A stretch of DNA of 64,000 bases from Spectribacter hydrogenoxidans. Lineage in GTDB: Bacteria; Pseudomonadota; Gammaproteobacteria; Nevskiales; Salinisphaeraceae. The position numbers and the translations under genes are program-made. A model generated the notes under the pieces. That model saw only the letters and a list, made by a program, of their open reading frames with translations. It made no database searches and was not told the DNA's origin. Positions within the stretch are counted from its first letter, which is position 1. Each line of letters starts with the position of its first letter. The stretch is taken from the NCBI RefSeq assembly GCF_031846275.1, contig NZ_JAVRIB010000016.1, positions 1-64,000 on the forward strand, given 5' to 3'. Positions 11,028-18,849 of this stretch are shown piece by piece.

Positions 11028-12398
11028 ATGAACACGGCAATCTCGGCTCCGGCCGGTTGCCGGGTGCGCGCGTTGCCGCTGCCGGCGGCCGGATTCGACG
11101 CTCTGGCCCTGCACCGGCACAACCCCGAGCGCTATCCGTTCCTGCTGGAATCCAGTGCCGGGGCGGTGGCCCAGGGGCGTTACGACATCGTCTTCGCCTT
11201 TCCCGGCGAGGCGCTCTGCCTGGACGGCCGTCACCTTGACGGCCCGGGCGCCGCCGGGGCCGGCGGCGACTTTCTTACTGCCCTGGATCACTGGCGGACG
11301 CAGGTTCCGCCATTGCCGCCCGGCGAGCTGCCGTTTACCGGTGGCTGGTTCGTCTATCTGGGCTATGAACTGGCCGGCCAGGTGGAACCGCACCTGCCGT
11401 GGGCGGCCGACCCGGTTCTGCCACGGGCGCTGGCGGTCCGCTGTCCGGCCGCACTGATCCACGACCGTCGCGAGCAGGCGCTGTTCGCGGTAGCGGAACC
11501 CGAAGCCGAGGCCTGCCTCGACGACCTGGCGGCGGATCTGGCCGCCTGTGGGCGTACACCGGACCGGGCGGTCACGGTGCGCGACTGGGACGAGGACGAG
11601 CCCGAACGCTATCTGGATCATGTCAGCCGCATCCGCGAGTACATCCGGGCCGGCGACGTGTTCCAGGTGAACCTGTCGCGGGCCTGGCGGGCGCGGCTGG
11701 CGCCGGAAACCGGGCCGGCCGACCTCTACTCGGCGCTGCGGCGGGCCAATCCGGCGCCGTTTTCCGGGCTGATGACCTGGGACGGGGCGTCGGTGATCAG
11801 TTCCTCCCCGGAGCGTCTGCTGCGTCTGGCCGGCGACCGGGCCGATACCCGTCCCATTGCCGGCACCCGGCCGCGGCGCGGCGACGATGCCGCGATGACC
11901 CGGGAACTCATGGCCCATCCCAAGGAACGGGCCGAACACGTGATGCTCATCGACCTGGAACGCAACGACCTGGGCCGGGTCTGCCGCTATGGCAGCGTGA
12001 CCGTGGACGAGCTGATGACGGTGGAGTCCTACGCTCACGTGCACCACATCGTGTCGAACGTGTCCGGCCGCCTGCGGCCCGGGGTGGGGCCGGGGGCGGC
12101 GCTGCGGGCGGTGTTTCCGGGCGGCACCATTACGGGGTGTCCCAAGGTGCGCTGCATGGAGATCATCGCCGAGCTGGAAGCGGACCCGCGAGGCGCCTAT
12201 ACCGGCGCCTTCGGGTATCTGGGGCGTGACGGCCGCCTGGATACCAACATCCTGATTCGCAGCCTGGCCCAGCGCGGCGACTCGCTCAGCCTGCGCGCCG
12301 GCGCCGGCATCGTGGCCGACTCCGATCCGCGCCAGGAACTGGCGGAAACCCGGGCCAAGGCGCGCGGGATGCTGCTGGCGCTGGGGCTGACGGCATGA
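11028..12398 (+). CDS. pabB: aminodeoxychorismate synthase component I
   Basis: Joins ammonia, supplied by a glutaminase subunit, to chorismate to give 4-amino-4-deoxychorismate, the first step toward p-aminobenzoate and folate. The 456-residue chorismate-binding enzyme shows YIRAGDVFQVNLSR, the PIAGTRPRRG motif (PIAGTxxRG in the family), HVMLIDLERNDLGRV, and the GGTITGCPK and TGAFGYL active-site segments. The PIAGT lysine typical of anthranilate synthases is absent, as expected for PabB. An ATG at 11028 directly follows a GTG at 11025, and either could start the protein. It overlaps pabC by an ATGA, so both folate genes are coupled inside the fatty-acid operon. A PabA glutaminase is not in the window. 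Confidence 0.93.
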   Translation: MNTAISAPAGCRVRALPLPAAGFDALALHRHNPERYPFLLESSAGAVAQGRYDIVFAFPGEALCLDGRHLDGPGAAGAGGDFLTALDHWRTQVPPLPPGELPFTGGWFVYLGYELAGQVEPHLPWAADPVLPRALAVRCPAALIHDRREQALFAVAEPEAEACLDDLAADLAACGRTPDRAVTVRDWDEDEPERYLDHVSRIREYIRAGDVFQVNLSRAWRARLAPETGPADLYSALRRANPAPFSGLMTWDGASVISSSPERLLRLAGDRADTRPIAGTRPRRGDDAAMTRELMAHPKERAEHVMLIDLERNDLGRVCRYGSVTVDELMTVESYAHVHHIVSNVSGRLRPGVGPGAALRAVFPGGTITGCPKVRCMEIIAELEADPRGAYTGAFGYLGRDGRLDTNILIRSLAQRGDSLSLRAGAGIVADSDPRQELAETRAKARGMLLALGLTA

Positions 12399-13225
12399 GC
12401 GCACCGGTGATGCGGGTTCACGGTGGAACGCCCGAGGCGGTCGATCCCATGGACCGGGGTCTGCATTACGGCGACGGCATATTCCGCACGCTGCGCATGG
12501 TGGGCGGCCTGCCGGTCGCCTGGCCGTTTCACGTGGCCCGGCTGACGCATGATTGTGGCCGGATCGGCCTGCCGCCACCCGATCCGGACGCGCTGGCCGC
12601 CGATGTCGCGGCGCTGTTCGCCGACGGCAGCGATGGCATCCTCAAGATTCTGATCACCCGCGGCGTGGGTGGACGCGGTTACACCCCGCCGTCGACCGCC
12701 GAGGCCTGCTGCCGCCTGTACCGGTTCGCGCCGGCTGCCCATCCGCCCGAGCATGCCGACACCGGGATTATCCTCGGTCATTCCGGGATGGCGCTCGGCT
12801 GTCAGCCGGCGCTGGCCGGCATCAAGCACTGCAACCGGCTGGAGCAGGTGCTGGCGCGCCGGGAATGCGCGGATCATGGCTGGCCGGAAGCGCTGATGGG
12901 CACGGCGGACGGGCGGCTGGTCTGTGGCACCATGAGCAACCTGTTCGCGGTCGTCGACGACGCGGTGGTGACCCCGGCGATTGTCGATGCCGGCGTGATC
13001 GGCGCCACCCGGCAGCGCCTGATCGAGGCCTGCCGCGCGGCAGGCAGATCGGTCATGGAAACGGATATTCATCCGGCGGCGCTCGCGCGGGCCGAGGAAA
13101 TATTTGTCTGTAACAGTGCAATGGAGATCTGGCCGGTGCGGCAGTGGGCGGAACAGCATTACCCGGTGGGGCCGTTCACGCGGTGGTGTCAGGCGCAACT
13201 GGCGGCGGCATGCGCGGGTTTCTGA
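12395..13225 (+). CDS. pabC: aminodeoxychorismate lyase
   Basis: PLP enzyme of fold type IV that splits pyruvate from aminodeoxychorismate to leave p-aminobenzoate. In 276 residues the motifs are DRGLHYGDGIFRTLR near the N-terminus, the PLP-binding lysine in GIKHCNRLEQVLA, and the phosphate-cup MGTADGRLVCGTMSNLF. It starts with the last base of the pabB stop region and its own end overlaps the start of mltG by 16 bases. The gene order fabF-pabC-mltG-tmk-holB is widespread in gammaproteobacteria, which supports the call. Confidence 0.95.
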   Translation: MSAPVMRVHGGTPEAVDPMDRGLHYGDGIFRTLRMVGGLPVAWPFHVARLTHDCGRIGLPPPDPDALAADVAALFADGSDGILKILITRGVGGRGYTPPSTAEACCRLYRFAPAAHPPEHADTGIILGHSGMALGCQPALAGIKHCNRLEQVLARRECADHGWPEALMGTADGRLVCGTMSNLFAVVDDAVVTPAIVDAGVIGATRQRLIEACRAAGRSVMETDIHPAALARAEEIFVCNSAMEIWPVRQWAEQHYPVGPFTRWCQAQLAAACAGF

Positions 13226-14208
13226 TCAGCCTGCTGCTGTTTGCGGTGCTGGCCGGCGCCGCACTGGCGGCCGATGTCTGGCGCTTTCTGGATTCCACGG
13301 TACCAACGGCGGAGACTGCCACGGTGCAGATTCCGTCCGGCGCCGGCTTCCGGCAGGTGGTGGCGCGACTGGATCAGGCCGGTCTGTTCCGCCATGCCCG
13401 TGACCGTTACTACCTGATCGGCTACGCCCGGCTGCGGGGGGTGACCGGGCAGGTGAAAAGCGGCGAATACGCCCTGGAGCCGGGCCTGCGCCCGCCGGCG
13501 GTGCTGAACGCGCTGGTGCGCGGGCGGACGGTGCAACACCGGCTGACGGTGGTGGAGGGGTGGACGTTCCGGGAACTGCGGTCCGCGGTCGAGGCCCATC
13601 CGGCGATCCGAACCACGATGGCGGAGGCGGATGGCGCCGAGATCATGGCGGCCATCGGCGCGCCCGACCTGCATCCCGAGGGCCGGTTCCTGCCAGACAC
13701 CTACCTGTTTCCCCGCGATACCACCGATGTCGAGTTCCTGCGGCGGGCGTTCGAGTCGATGGAAGCCACGCTGGCTGATATCTGGGCCGATCGCCGGGCG
13801 GATCTGCCGCTGGAATCACCCGAGGAGGCCCTGATTCTGGCCTCGATCATCGAAAAGGAGACCGGCCGGGCCGGCGAGCGTGACCGCATTGCCGGCGTAT
13901 TCATCCGGCGGCTGGAAAAGGGCATGCTGTTACAGACCGACCCCACGGTGATCTACGGCATTGAGGAATTCGACGGCAATCTGCGGCGGCGCGATCTCGA
14001 GGCCGACGGGCCCTACAACACCTACAAGCGACCGGGACTGCCCCCCACGCCGATCGCGCTGCCGGGCCGGGCCGCGCTGGAAGCGGCGGTGCAGCCGGCC
14101 GAGGGGGATGCGCTGTATTTCGTCTCCCGCGGTGACGGCACGCACGTGTTCTCCCGCACCTATGAAGCGCATCGGCGGGCGGTGCGCGAATACCAGCTGA
14201 ACCAATGA
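13210..14208 (+). CDS. mltG: endolytic murein transglycosylase
   Basis: Inner-membrane enzyme that cuts nascent glycan strands and is thought to set their length. The 332-residue protein has an N-terminal membrane anchor (about 3-22), a LysM-like region (VQIPSGAGFRQVVARLDQAGL) and the YceG catalytic domain. That domain holds the glutamate in LILASIIEKETGRAGER and the signature LLQTDPTVIYG and YNTYKRPGLPPTPI. I chose the ATG at 13210, which overlaps pabC by 16 bases and gives a normal membrane anchor; a longer frame from 13144 has no such start. It overlaps tmk by 4 bases. Confidence 0.95.
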   Translation: MRGFLISLLLFAVLAGAALAADVWRFLDSTVPTAETATVQIPSGAGFRQVVARLDQAGLFRHARDRYYLIGYARLRGVTGQVKSGEYALEPGLRPPAVLNALVRGRTVQHRLTVVEGWTFRELRSAVEAHPAIRTTMAEADGAEIMAAIGAPDLHPEGRFLPDTYLFPRDTTDVEFLRRAFESMEATLADIWADRRADLPLESPEEALILASIIEKETGRAGERDRIAGVFIRRLEKGMLLQTDPTVIYGIEEFDGNLRRRDLEADGPYNTYKRPGLPPTPIALPGRAALEAAVQPAEGDALYFVSRGDGTHVFSRTYEAHRRAVREYQLNQ

Positions 14209-14822
14209 GCGGATGTTTCATCACCCTCGAGGGCACGGAAGGGGCCGGCAAGAGCAGTGCCGTGCCGATCATCCGCAACTTGCTGGAGCAGGCAGGCCAG
14301 CGCGTGGTGGTGACCCGCGAACCGGGCGGTACGCCGCTGGCCGAGGCCATCCGCGGGGTGCTACTGGCCGACCATGGCGAACCGATGCCGGCCATGAGCG
14401 AGCTGCTGCTGATGTTCGCCGCCCGGGCCTCGCATCTGCGCGACTGCATCGAGCCGGCGCTGGCCGCCGGAGCCTGGGTGATCTGCGACCGTTTCACCGA
14501 CGCCAGCTATGCCTATCAGGGGGCGGCCCGCGGGCTCGGCTCCGACGCGGTGGCCACGCTGGAACAGCTGGTGCAGGGCGAACGCCGGCCGGATCGGGTG
14601 CTGTGGTTCGATCTGCCGGTGGAAGTCGGCATCGAGCGGGTCAACGGCCGTGGCGCGTCGAACCGTTTCGACCGGGAACTGCAGGCATTCCACGAACAGG
14701 TCCGTCAGGCCTATGCCGCGCGGGCCGAGGCCGATCCCGATCGTTATCGGCGGGTGGATGCCGCCGCCCCGAGTGAGGCGGTCGCCGACCAGATCCGGCG
14801 CCTGATCGGGGCGCTGTTATGA
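14205..14822 (+). CDS. tmk: thymidylate kinase
   Basis: Phosphorylates dTMP to dTDP with ATP. The 205-residue protein shows the P-loop (EGTEGAGKSS, about 9-18), the TREPGGTPLAEAIR motif, the DRFTDASYAYQGAARGL signature and a LID region around 146-155 (NGRGASNRFDRE). The start codon overlaps the mltG stop (ATGA) and the stop overlaps holB, so translation is coupled through the operon. Confidence 0.97.
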   Translation: MSGCFITLEGTEGAGKSSAVPIIRNLLEQAGQRVVVTREPGGTPLAEAIRGVLLADHGEPMPAMSELLLMFAARASHLRDCIEPALAAGAWVICDRFTDASYAYQGAARGLGSDAVATLEQLVQGERRPDRVLWFDLPVEVGIERVNGRGASNRFDRELQAFHEQVRQAYAARAEADPDRYRRVDAAAPSEAVADQIRRLIGALL

Positions 14823-15823
14823 GCGAACCGGGCGGCCATGAGCTCTATCCCTGGCAGCAGGAGGTCTGGGCCCGTTTTGCCCCGGTTCTGCGCGGTGAGC
14901 GCGCCGGCCATGCCCTGCTGCTGACCGGGGCACCGGGCATCGGCAAGCGCCATCTGGCCGGGGTGATTCTGCGCGCTCTGCTCTGTGAACAACCGGATAC
15001 GGCGCGGCTGCCCTGCGGCCAGTGTCGGGCCTGCGCCCAGGTGGCGGCGGGTTCGCACCCGGATCATTCCCGGCTGGAGCCGCCGGAACCCGGCAAGACC
15101 ATCGGCATCGACGCGGTACGCGAGTTCTGTCGACGGCTCTACACCACATCCCAGTTCGCCGGCGGCCGGGTGGGGCTGATCGATCCGGCGGACCGGCTCA
15201 CGGTGCAGGCGGCGAACAGCCTGCTCAAGGCGCTGGAAGAGCCTCCGGCGGGGTCGCGCATCCTGCTGCTGACGGACCGGCGCGACCGCGTGCTGCCCAC
15301 CATTCGCAGTCGCTGCCAGATCTGGCGCGTGGACCGACCGGATCCGGCCGGGGTGGCCAGCTGGCTGGCCACCATGCCGGCCGCGGTTGCCGACGCCATG
15401 CCGCTGGCTCGCCATGCCCCGTTACAGGCCCTGACCCTGGCCGAATCCCCCGTGGTCACCGAGCAGGGAGCGCTGTTCGAGGGGCTGGCGAACCTGCTGG
15501 CCGCACGGCGCGATCCGGTCAGCCTCGTGGCCGACTGGCAGAAAGCCGAGCCGGGCTGGGTGGTCGACTGGCTTTATCGGGTGGTGGCCGACCTGCTCAA
15601 GCTGACCTCGGGGGCGTCCGAAGACACGCTTGTTTTCCGGGATCGTGCGCGGGAACTGCGGCGCATGGCAGAATTGCTGGACGGGCAGGCGTTGCGCCGG
15701 TTGCCGCCGACGCTGACACGCACCCGCCGATTACTCGACGCCAGCGTCGATCGCCAGCTCACGCTGGAATCGCTGGCCATTGCCTTTCTGGACTGCCGCC
15801 GCCGGGAGAAACGAGCCGCATGA
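14819..15823 (+). CDS. holB: DNA polymerase III delta-prime subunit
   Basis: Clamp-loader subunit of the replicative polymerase. The 334-residue AAA+ protein has a Walker A-like loop (TGAPGIGKRH, about 36-45), a four-cysteine zinc module (the first C at about 55, then CGQCRAC), the IGIDAVREF sensor segment, and the ANSLLKALEEPP motif characteristic of delta-prime. The C-terminal collar domain (about 215-330) is present. It overlaps tmk and pilZ by 4 bases each. Confidence 0.95.
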   Translation: MSEPGGHELYPWQQEVWARFAPVLRGERAGHALLLTGAPGIGKRHLAGVILRALLCEQPDTARLPCGQCRACAQVAAGSHPDHSRLEPPEPGKTIGIDAVREFCRRLYTTSQFAGGRVGLIDPADRLTVQAANSLLKALEEPPAGSRILLLTDRRDRVLPTIRSRCQIWRVDRPDPAGVASWLATMPAAVADAMPLARHAPLQALTLAESPVVTEQGALFEGLANLLAARRDPVSLVADWQKAEPGWVVDWLYRVVADLLKLTSGASEDTLVFRDRARELRRMAELLDGQALRRLPPTLTRTRRLLDASVDRQLTLESLAIAFLDCRRREKRAA

Positions 15824-16185
15824 GTGCCGACACCGCCGCGCAGCCGGGGATCATCACCCTGGAACTGGCCGACAAGCAGGCGCTTTATGCCGCCTACATG
15901 CCGTTTCTGAGTAACGGCGGCCTGTTCGTGCCCCGCAGCCAGCTGCGCGGGCAGCAACTCGAGATGGGCGACGAGGTGTTCCTGCTGGTCAACCTGGTCG
16001 AGCACAGCGAGCGCCTGCCGGTGGCCGGCCGGGTGGTCTGGATCACGCCGCGCGGCGCGCAGGGTCAGCGTCAGCCGGGCATCGGGGTGCAGTTCTCGTC
16101 GCAGGATGGTGGCTCCACCCAGCAGAAACTGGAATCGCTGCTGGCGGGCTCGCTGGAGTCCGCGCGGCCGACAAATACGCTTTAG
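15820..16185 (+). CDS. pilZ: PilZ-domain protein
   Basis: Protein of 121 residues with a PilZ domain across most of its length. It starts at an ATG that overlaps the holB stop, after which the frame reads MSADTAAQPGIITLELADKQ. Segments GGLFVPRSQLRGQQLEMGDEVFLLV and VAGRVVWITPRGAQGQRQPGIGVQF match the type IV pilus PilZ of Pseudomonas and Xanthomonas. Those proteins lack the RxxxR c-di-GMP-binding motif, as here, and act through partner proteins in pilus assembly. The position downstream of holB is conserved in these groups. It is probably the last gene of the fab operon, since a repeat-filled spacer follows. Confidence 0.9.
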   Translation: MSADTAAQPGIITLELADKQALYAAYMPFLSNGGLFVPRSQLRGQQLEMGDEVFLLVNLVEHSERLPVAGRVVWITPRGAQGQRQPGIGVQFSSQDGGSTQQKLESLLAGSLESARPTNTL

Positions 16186-16219
16186 CCTGCTTACCGGGCA
16201 GTTTAGCGGCGAGCAGACC

Positions 16220-16297
16220 GGCCGCATGAATGCGGCCCTACCGCGAATCGGGTCGGCCCAACAGCGATGCCGGCCGTAGGGCGCCATTCATGGCGCC
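16220..16297. repeat. pair of REP-like palindromes
   Basis: Two 18-bp perfect palindromes, GGCCGCATGAATGCGGCC (16220-16237, followed by CTACC) and GGCGCCATTCATGGCGCC (16280-16297, preceded by GTAG), face each other about 40 bases apart. With flanking GTAG/CTAC they match the family also found at 2.3, 51.5 and 53.9 kb. This pair resembles a BIME-style unit. Confidence 0.75.
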
Positions 16298-16332
16298 TGC
16301 CCGAATCAACGGGCCGCCCAACGTTGCAAAAA

Positions 16333-16678
16333 CGTCATTGCGAGGCCCCGACAGGGGCCGCGGCAATCTCGCACCCTCCCGGCAATTCAGCGTTTCCAGA
16401 GCTTCAAGACAGAAGAAGATTCCGTTCCGCCCCGAACGGGATTCGGGAGCGGGATGCCCTGTGGCATGTGTTGGCAGCTGCAGGGCCAACCCGTTGCCCG
16501 GGTTCACTTCATGCCCGGAGCCACTCGGATAAGATGGCCGCGGCGCTACGCGCCTCGCCATGACAGATGCCCCGTCATTGCGAGGCCCCGACAGGGGCCG
16601 CGGCAACCTCATAGCCTGACTTCCGGCAGCTGGCCTTCGAAGACCGCGTCGGCGCTAGCGCGCCTGGCAATGACAGCG
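16333..16678. repeat. MITE-like dispersed repeat, two copies with inverted ends
   Basis: A 34-base sequence beginning CGTCATTGCGAGGCCCCGAC occurs at 16333-16366 and again at 16573-16606 without change. Each copy is followed by a complementary right end: GCGCTACGCGCCTCGCCATGACAG near 16543-16566 and GCGCTAGCGCGCCTGGCAATGACAG near 16651-16675. Two units of about 230 and 100 bases with inverted termini therefore lie side by side. Termini of the CGTCATTGCGAG type are common in proteobacterial intergenic repeats. The 510-base spacer between pilZ and the TetR gene holds this and the palindromes above, but no credible gene. Confidence 0.7.
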
Positions 16679-16695
16679 TTCAGGGCTGGACGCTG

Positions 16696-17352
16696 TCAGG
16701 AAGCCCGAGCCCGCGGTGCTGCCTCCTCGGTAGCCCGTTCCCGGCTCATTGCCACCCAGATCATGTCGAACAGCACCGGGGCCTTCTCGGTCAGCGGTTC
16801 ACTCTGGCCGCGCACCAGCCACATGGAAATCTTGCGGGTGGCCACGCCCAGGAAGAGGTCGAGCAGGTCCTTCTCGTCCACGTCCTCGCGGAATATGCCC
16901 TGCTGGCGGCCCTCGCCGAGCACCTTCATGAAGATGGACATCAGTTCCGGCTGGCGGAAGGTGTCGTCGCGCCGCCAGGTGTTGAGGTACACCGAACTCA
17001 TGATGATCTGGGCCACCCGGGGATTGTTCTCGAAGTAGTCGAGCATCACCCAGAACACCTTGCGCAGCCGGTCCTTGTAATTCTCGATACCGCTCAGGTG
17101 ATCGATCATCCGCTTTGCCAGCTCGCTCAGCCAGGAGTCAAGACTGGAAAAAAGTAGGGTTTCCTTGCTGCCATAATATTTGTAAATGGTCTGCAGGCTC
17201 ACGCGGCCCATGGTGGCCACGTCGATGAGCTTGACGCGGTGGTACTCCTGCTCCGAGAAAAGCGCCAGCACGGCCGCTTCGATACGTTCGCGGGTCTTGA
17301 TATCCATGTCCGCGATCGACAGGAGGCGCGGGTCTACTTGATCCATTTTCAC
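16696..17352 (-). CDS. TetR-family transcriptional regulator
   Basis: Regulator of 218 residues with an N-terminal TetR helix-turn-helix (about 18-65: ERIEAAVLALFSEQEYHRVKLIDVATMGRVSLQTIYKYYGSKETLL) and a helical ligand-binding C-terminal part. It is divergent from the thiolase gene, with a 200-base spacer that must contain both promoters and its operator. TetR regulators placed this way often sense acyl-CoAs and repress beta-oxidation genes, and in Pseudomonas a TetR protein (AtuR) represses the terpene cluster. Either role fits here, but the ligand cannot be read from the sequence. An ATG at 17346 is an alternative start. Confidence 0.85.
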   Translation of the reverse strand: MKMDQVDPRLLSIADMDIKTRERIEAAVLALFSEQEYHRVKLIDVATMGRVSLQTIYKYYGSKETLLFSSLDSWLSELAKRMIDHLSGIENYKDRLRKVFWVMLDYFENNPRVAQIIMSSVYLNTWRRDDTFRQPELMSIFMKVLGEGRQQGIFREDVDEKDLLDLFLGVATRKISMWLVRGQSEPLTEKAPVLFDMIWVAMSRERATEEAAPRARAS

Positions 17353-17552
17353 ACCTTTTCAACAACAGATATTACCGGGCGCCATCCCGGGGTGGCCCAT
17401 GATAACCGCGATGACAGAAGCGTGAAAAGCGGCCGACGATCGGTCGATCAGGCGAGTTGATTTTTGCCGGCTTTTTGATTAGGTTTCTTTCCGGTATCTG
17501 GCGCGGCTGCTCTGCCGGCGCACACGTAACACTTATTACAGGAAATCAAGCG
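17353..17552. promoter_or_regulatory. divergent regulatory spacer between tetR and the thiolase gene
   Basis: Two hundred non-coding bases separate the start codons of the TetR gene and the thiolase gene. Paired short elements CCTTTTCA (about 17354-17361) and TGAAAAGC (about 17424-17431) are near-inverted copies. A partly symmetrical GACGATCGGTCGATC block occurs around 17436-17450. None is a clear operator by eye. Promoters for both directions must lie here. Confidence 0.4.
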
Positions 17553-18758
17553 ATGTCCGAAGCGCTAATTTTCGACGCTGTCCGTACGCCCCGCGGCAAG
17601 GGCAAGAAGGACGGCTCCCTGCACGAGGTCAGCCCCGTTCATCTGCTGAAGAATCTGTTCGATGCGGTCCAGACCCGCAACGAACTGGACACCAGTCAGG
17701 TGGACGACGTGGTGCTGGGCTGCGTCACTCCGGTGGGCGAGCAGGGCGCGGACATCGCGCGCACGGCGGTGATCTACTCCGGCTGGGACGAGCGCGTGGC
17801 GGGTGTCACCCAGAGTCGTTTCTGCGCCTCGGGGCTGGAGTCGGTGAACCTGGCGGCGCAGAAAGTTCGCTCCGGCTGGGAAGACCTGGTGGTCGCCGGC
17901 GGGGTGGAGTCGATGTCACGCTGGCCGATGGGTTCTGACGGTGGCGCCATGGCCATGGACCCGCGTGTCAACGATGCCATGGGCTTCGCGCCTCAGGGCA
18001 TCGGCGCCGACCTGATTGCCTCGATCGAGGGCTTTTCCCGCGACGACGTGGATGCCTTCGCGGTGCGTTCCCACCAGCGGGCTGCTGCCGCGCGTGACGA
18101 CAACCGTTTCAGCAACTCCCTGGTGCCGGTGCGCGACGTCAACGGGCTGGTCGTGCTTGATCATGATGAAACCATTCGCCCCGACAGCAACGTCGAGGCG
18201 CTTGGTGGTCTCAAGCCCTCCTTCGAGCAGATGGGGCAGATGGGTTTTGACGACACCGCGCTGGCCAAGTATCCGACGGTGGAATCGATCAACCACGTCC
18301 ATCACGCCGGCAATTCCTCCGGCATCGTCGATGGCGCGGCGCTGGTGCTGATCGGCAGTGAGGACAAGGGCAAGGCCCTGGGGCTCAAGCCGCGCGGCCG
18401 CATCGTGTCGACCGCGGTCACCGGCACCGACCCCACCATCATGCTGGTCGGCCCGGGCCCGTCTTCGAAGAAGGCGTTGGACAAGGCCGGCATGAAGGCC
18501 TCGGACATCGATCTGTTCGAAATCAACGAGGCCTTCGCGGCAGTGGTGCTCCGCGCCGTGCGCGATCTGGATATCGACATCGACAAGGTCAACGTCAACG
18601 GCGGCTCCATCGCGATGGGTCATCCGCTGGGCGCCACCGGCGCGATTCTGATGAACACGGTGCTCGACGAGCTCGAACGACAGGACAAGCAGACCGCGCT
18701 GATCACCCTCTGCGTGGGCGGCGGCATGGGCATTGCCACCGTCATCGAGCGCGTCTGA
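17553..18758 (+). CDS. acetyl-CoA C-acyltransferase (thiolase)
   Basis: Last step of beta-oxidation: thiolytic cleavage of 3-oxoacyl-CoA to acetyl-CoA and a shortened acyl-CoA. The 401-residue thiolase has the nucleophile C91 (QSRFCASGLESVN), the NEAFAAV motif, the histidine of GGSIAMGHPLGATGA and the second catalytic cysteine C387 (LCVGGGMG). The ATG at 17553 follows an AGGA box; the open frame extends upstream without sense. It is followed by the FadB-like gene, with which it probably forms the two-subunit oxidation complex (thiolase gene first, as in fadIJ-type loci). The substrate chain length is not determinable. Confidence 0.93.
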   Translation: MSEALIFDAVRTPRGKGKKDGSLHEVSPVHLLKNLFDAVQTRNELDTSQVDDVVLGCVTPVGEQGADIARTAVIYSGWDERVAGVTQSRFCASGLESVNLAAQKVRSGWEDLVVAGGVESMSRWPMGSDGGAMAMDPRVNDAMGFAPQGIGADLIASIEGFSRDDVDAFAVRSHQRAAAARDDNRFSNSLVPVRDVNGLVVLDHDETIRPDSNVEALGGLKPSFEQMGQMGFDDTALAKYPTVESINHVHHAGNSSGIVDGAALVLIGSEDKGKALGLKPRGRIVSTAVTGTDPTIMLVGPGPSSKKALDKAGMKASDIDLFEINEAFAAVVLRAVRDLDIDIDKVNVNGGSIAMGHPLGATGAILMNTVLDELERQDKQTALITLCVGGGMGIATVIERV

Positions 18759-18849
18759 AACACTGAAACACAGCCCCGGCAAACGACCGGGCCGGACGGC
18801 AGGCGATGATCATCGCTGCCGCCCAGCCATCATCAGGAGACCTGCAGTC

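Noticed and set aside
17436..17450. Operator-like palindrome in the tetR-thiolase spacer
   Set aside because: Symmetry is broken in the centre and the block is mostly overlapping GATC units; not strong enough to list as a site.
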